Source: Calditerrivibrio nitroreducens DSM 19672 (lineage in GTDB: Bacteria; Chrysiogenota; Deferribacteres; Deferribacterales; Calditerrivibrionaceae). Taken from it: a stretch of DNA of 64,000 bases. Below, piece by piece: positions 62,506 through 64,000 of the stretch. The first letter of the stretch is position 1; each line of letters starts with the position of its first letter. Both the position numbers and the translations under genes were made by a program. The stretch lies in the NCBI RefSeq assembly GCF_000183405.1, contig NC_014758.1:1302001-1366000 (forward strand), written 5' to 3'. The notes beneath the pieces were generated by a model. That model had not been told where the DNA came from. It was given only the letters and a program-made list of their open reading frames with translations, and did no database searches.

Positions 62506-63318
62506 TTAATCCCTCTCCACTACAAGTTTATAAGCCCTGTTCCTCTTGACCCCAAAAGCCTTTAATATCTTTATGATATCCTGGTTTGAAAAATCTTCCT
62601 CCTTTAACCTAAAAATAAAATCGACCAATTCAGCATCCCCTTTTTCCACATATTTTACAATATTATTATTCACAACAATAACAAACTCACCCTTTTCAAC
62701 AATATCGTCCAAGCTACTTTCATTCTGAATAAAATATAATGTTTCATACATTTTTGAAAGCTCCCTCACAACAGCAACGGGTGGATCAAACACCATAAGA
62801 AGCTCTCTTAATGTAGCCTTAATGCGGTGGGGTGCTTCATAAAAAACAATGCTTGCAAATACATTATCTCTAAGATAATTTAAAAAATCTCTTCTTTCTC
62901 TGTTCTTCGAAGGCAAAAATCCACAGAAGAATATCCTTTCGGTAGGAAAACCGGATCTCACCACAGCAGGTACAAATGCAGTTGCTCCCGGGAGTACCTC
63001 CACAGGTATTCCGAGATCATTCATCTTTCTAACCACAATATTACCAGGATCAGATATACAGGGGGTACCTGCATCACTCACCAGAGCAACAGTTTCCCCT
63101 GATAAAACATGTTGTATTATATTTTCGGAAGCTTTCAACTCATTATCTTTATGATAAGATATCAGCTTCTTGTTGATATTAAAATGGTTTAATAACGCCA
63201 AAGTGTTCCTTGTATCTTCCGAAAATATTACATCCACATTTTTTAAAACCTCAAGTGAACGTAATGTTATGTCACCAAGATTCCCTATTGGGGTTGGAAC
63301 TATATATAGTTTACCCAT
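62506..63318 (-). CDS. rsmI: 16S rRNA (cytidine-1402-2'-O)-methyltransferase
   Basis: A 270-residue tetrapyrrole-methylase-fold enzyme acting on C1402. Segments P-T-P-I-G-N-L-G-D-I-T, E-D-T-R-N, V-S-D-A-G-T-P-C-I-S-D-P-G and F-Y-E-A-P-H-R are diagnostic of RsmI. Its stop is 89 bases before the parA start; the gap holds no recognised element. Confidence 0.96.
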   Translation of the reverse strand: MGKLYIVPTPIGNLGDITLRSLEVLKNVDVIFSEDTRNTLALLNHFNINKKLISYHKDNELKASENIIQHVLSGETVALVSDAGTPCISDPGNIVVRKMNDLGIPVEVLPGATAFVPAVVRSGFPTERIFFCGFLPSKNRERRDFLNYLRDNVFASIVFYEAPHRIKATLRELLMVFDPPVAVVRELSKMYETLYFIQNESSLDDIVEKGEFVIVVNNNIVKYVEKGDAELVDFIFRLKEEDFSNQDIIKILKAFGVKRNRAYKLVVERD

Positions 63319-63336
63319 TAATAGTTAATTAAAATC

Positions 63337-64000
63337 TCATATACTTCCAAAAGTCTCCTCTATGTATCTTTCGGCAGCTTTGGCGGCCATAGCCCCATCA
63401 GATACGGCAGTCACGACCTGCCTTAACTCTTTTGTCCTCACATCCCCTGCGGCAAAGATACCAGGGATATTCGTTTTGGTGGACTCATTTGCAACTATAA
63501 AACCAGACTCATCCATTTCAAGTAGTCCTTTAAAATGCTCTGTATCAGCCAGCCATCCGATAAATACAAAGATACCATCTATTAACAAATCGAATTCTTT
63601 ACCAGTTAATTTGTCTTGAATAGTAAGTGATTCAACCTTATTATCACCATTTACTCTTATCAATTGTGCATTCCAGATAATCTCAATCTTAGGGTTATTA
63701 AAAACTCTATCCTGAAGTATTTTTGCCGCTCTAAACTTATCTCTTCTGTGAACTATATAAACTTTTTCTGCAAACCTTGTAAGATAATGGGCTTCTTCCA
63801 CTGCAGAATCACCACCACCAATCACTGCAACTGTTTTACCTCTGTAAAAGGCACCATCACATGTAGCACAGAAAGATATCCCTCTACCTAAAAATTTAGG
63901 TTCCCCCGGAATATTTAAATTCTTTGGTTTTGCCCCAGCAGCTATTATCAATGACTTTGTTTTTATTTTTAGCTCGCTATGTTTAAGCTGTATCAACTTA
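63337..64000 (-). CDS. trxB: thioredoxin reductase, partial (5' end outside window)
   Basis: About 221 C-terminal codons of a flavoprotein that reduces thioredoxin with NADPH. The frame is open to the window edge, so the FAD-binding N-terminus is missing. C-A-T-C-D-G (redox-active pair), V-I-G-G-G-D-S-A-V-E-E-A (NADPH fold), H-R-R-D-x-F-R-A and G-I-F-A-A-G-D-V-R are present. It runs toward rsmI with an 18-base gap. Confidence 0.94.
   Translation of the reverse strand, partial: KLIQLKHSELKIKTKSLIIAAGAKPKNLNIPGEPKFLGRGISFCATCDGAFYRGKTVAVIGGGDSAVEEAHYLTRFAEKVYIVHRRDKFRAAKILQDRVFNNPKIEIIWNAQLIRVNGDNKVESLTIQDKLTGKEFDLLIDGIFVFIGWLADTEHFKGLLEMDESGFIVANESTKTNIPGIFAAGDVRTKELRQVVTAVSDGAMAAKAAERYIEETFGSI

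Noticed and set aside
1-64000. CRISPR arrays, tRNA or rRNA genes, transposases, phage genes
   Set aside because: No regularly spaced repeats, no cloverleaf-like sequences and no such proteins were seen on reading both strands; the gaps are too short or too AT-rich.

Overview
The window is an AT-rich (roughly one-third GC) chromosomal segment from a Gram-negative, respiring, flexible-energy bacterium. Gram-negative character is shown by lipid A/LPS-type enzymes (LAB_N, two ArnT-like transferases, a PAP2 phosphatase). Respiratory character is shown by a secreted multiheme cytochrome c, a complete SdhCDAB and a eukaryotic-type citrate synthase. The combination of a eukaryotic-type citrate synthase, multiheme cytochrome, sigma-54 regulation, a Csd4/Csd6-like cell-shape pair and low GC best suggests Deferribacterota (Calditerrivibrio/Deferribacter/Geovibrio type, which are vibrioid cells). 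This is an inference from gene style; no rRNA or other taxonomic marker is present. I see no tRNA, rRNA, CRISPR, prophage or insertion sequence, and no gene-free stretch longer than 300 bases (the longest is 285 bases, 25622-25906).

Layout. 1-291 is the 3' end of leuB. 388-5577 (minus) is a respiratory regulation module: a multiheme cytochrome behind a well-matched sigma-54 promoter and a perfect inverted repeat, then an NtrC-type activator and its membrane kinase. 5764-7897 (plus) holds a sirtuin and a MATE-like membrane protein. 7959-13723 (minus) is a tightly packed proB-proA-nadD-rsfS-trmL-prmA-rsmE-tadA housekeeping operon. 13823-15649 (minus) is a glycosyltransferase/polysaccharide deacetylase pair. 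15733-18942 (minus) is sdhCDAB. 19156-24152 (minus) holds small unknowns, a DUF4388/J-domain/TPR protein, an inositol monophosphatase and a ZapE-like ATPase. 24296-25621 (minus) is citrate synthase.

25907-49687 is almost entirely plus strand. After an EamA transporter comes a nine-gene chain with overlapping ends: enoyl-CoA hydratase-like, polA, diguanylate cyclase, hisD, rpe, rRNA methyltransferase, REC-REC-GGDEF, Csd6-like L,D-carboxypeptidase, Csd4-like carboxypeptidase. Then comes a BMP-type nucleoside/purine ABC transporter with xpt, a heme-motif histidine kinase and a lipid A/glycan modification cluster. The right end (50442-64000, minus) is the classical rimP-nusA-infB-ylxP-rbfA-truB-rpsO-pnp operon, and trxB-rsmI-parA-parB-bactofilin-tpiA.

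How the parts connect. (i) The sigma-54 activator, its kinase, the palindrome and the -24/-12 promoter form a plausible self-contained circuit controlling one cytochrome. (ii) gltA and sdhCDAB carry near-identical promoters (TTGACA, 17 bp, TAGAAA) with an identical 20-base GntR-like operator just upstream, which suggests one regulator for the TCA cycle. (iii) The Csd6-like and Csd4-like enzymes are adjacent and translationally coupled, and a bactofilin lies elsewhere in the window; together they suggest a Helicobacter/Campylobacter-like cell-curvature system outside Campylobacterota. (iv) Purine uptake and xanthine phosphoribosyl transfer are encoded together.
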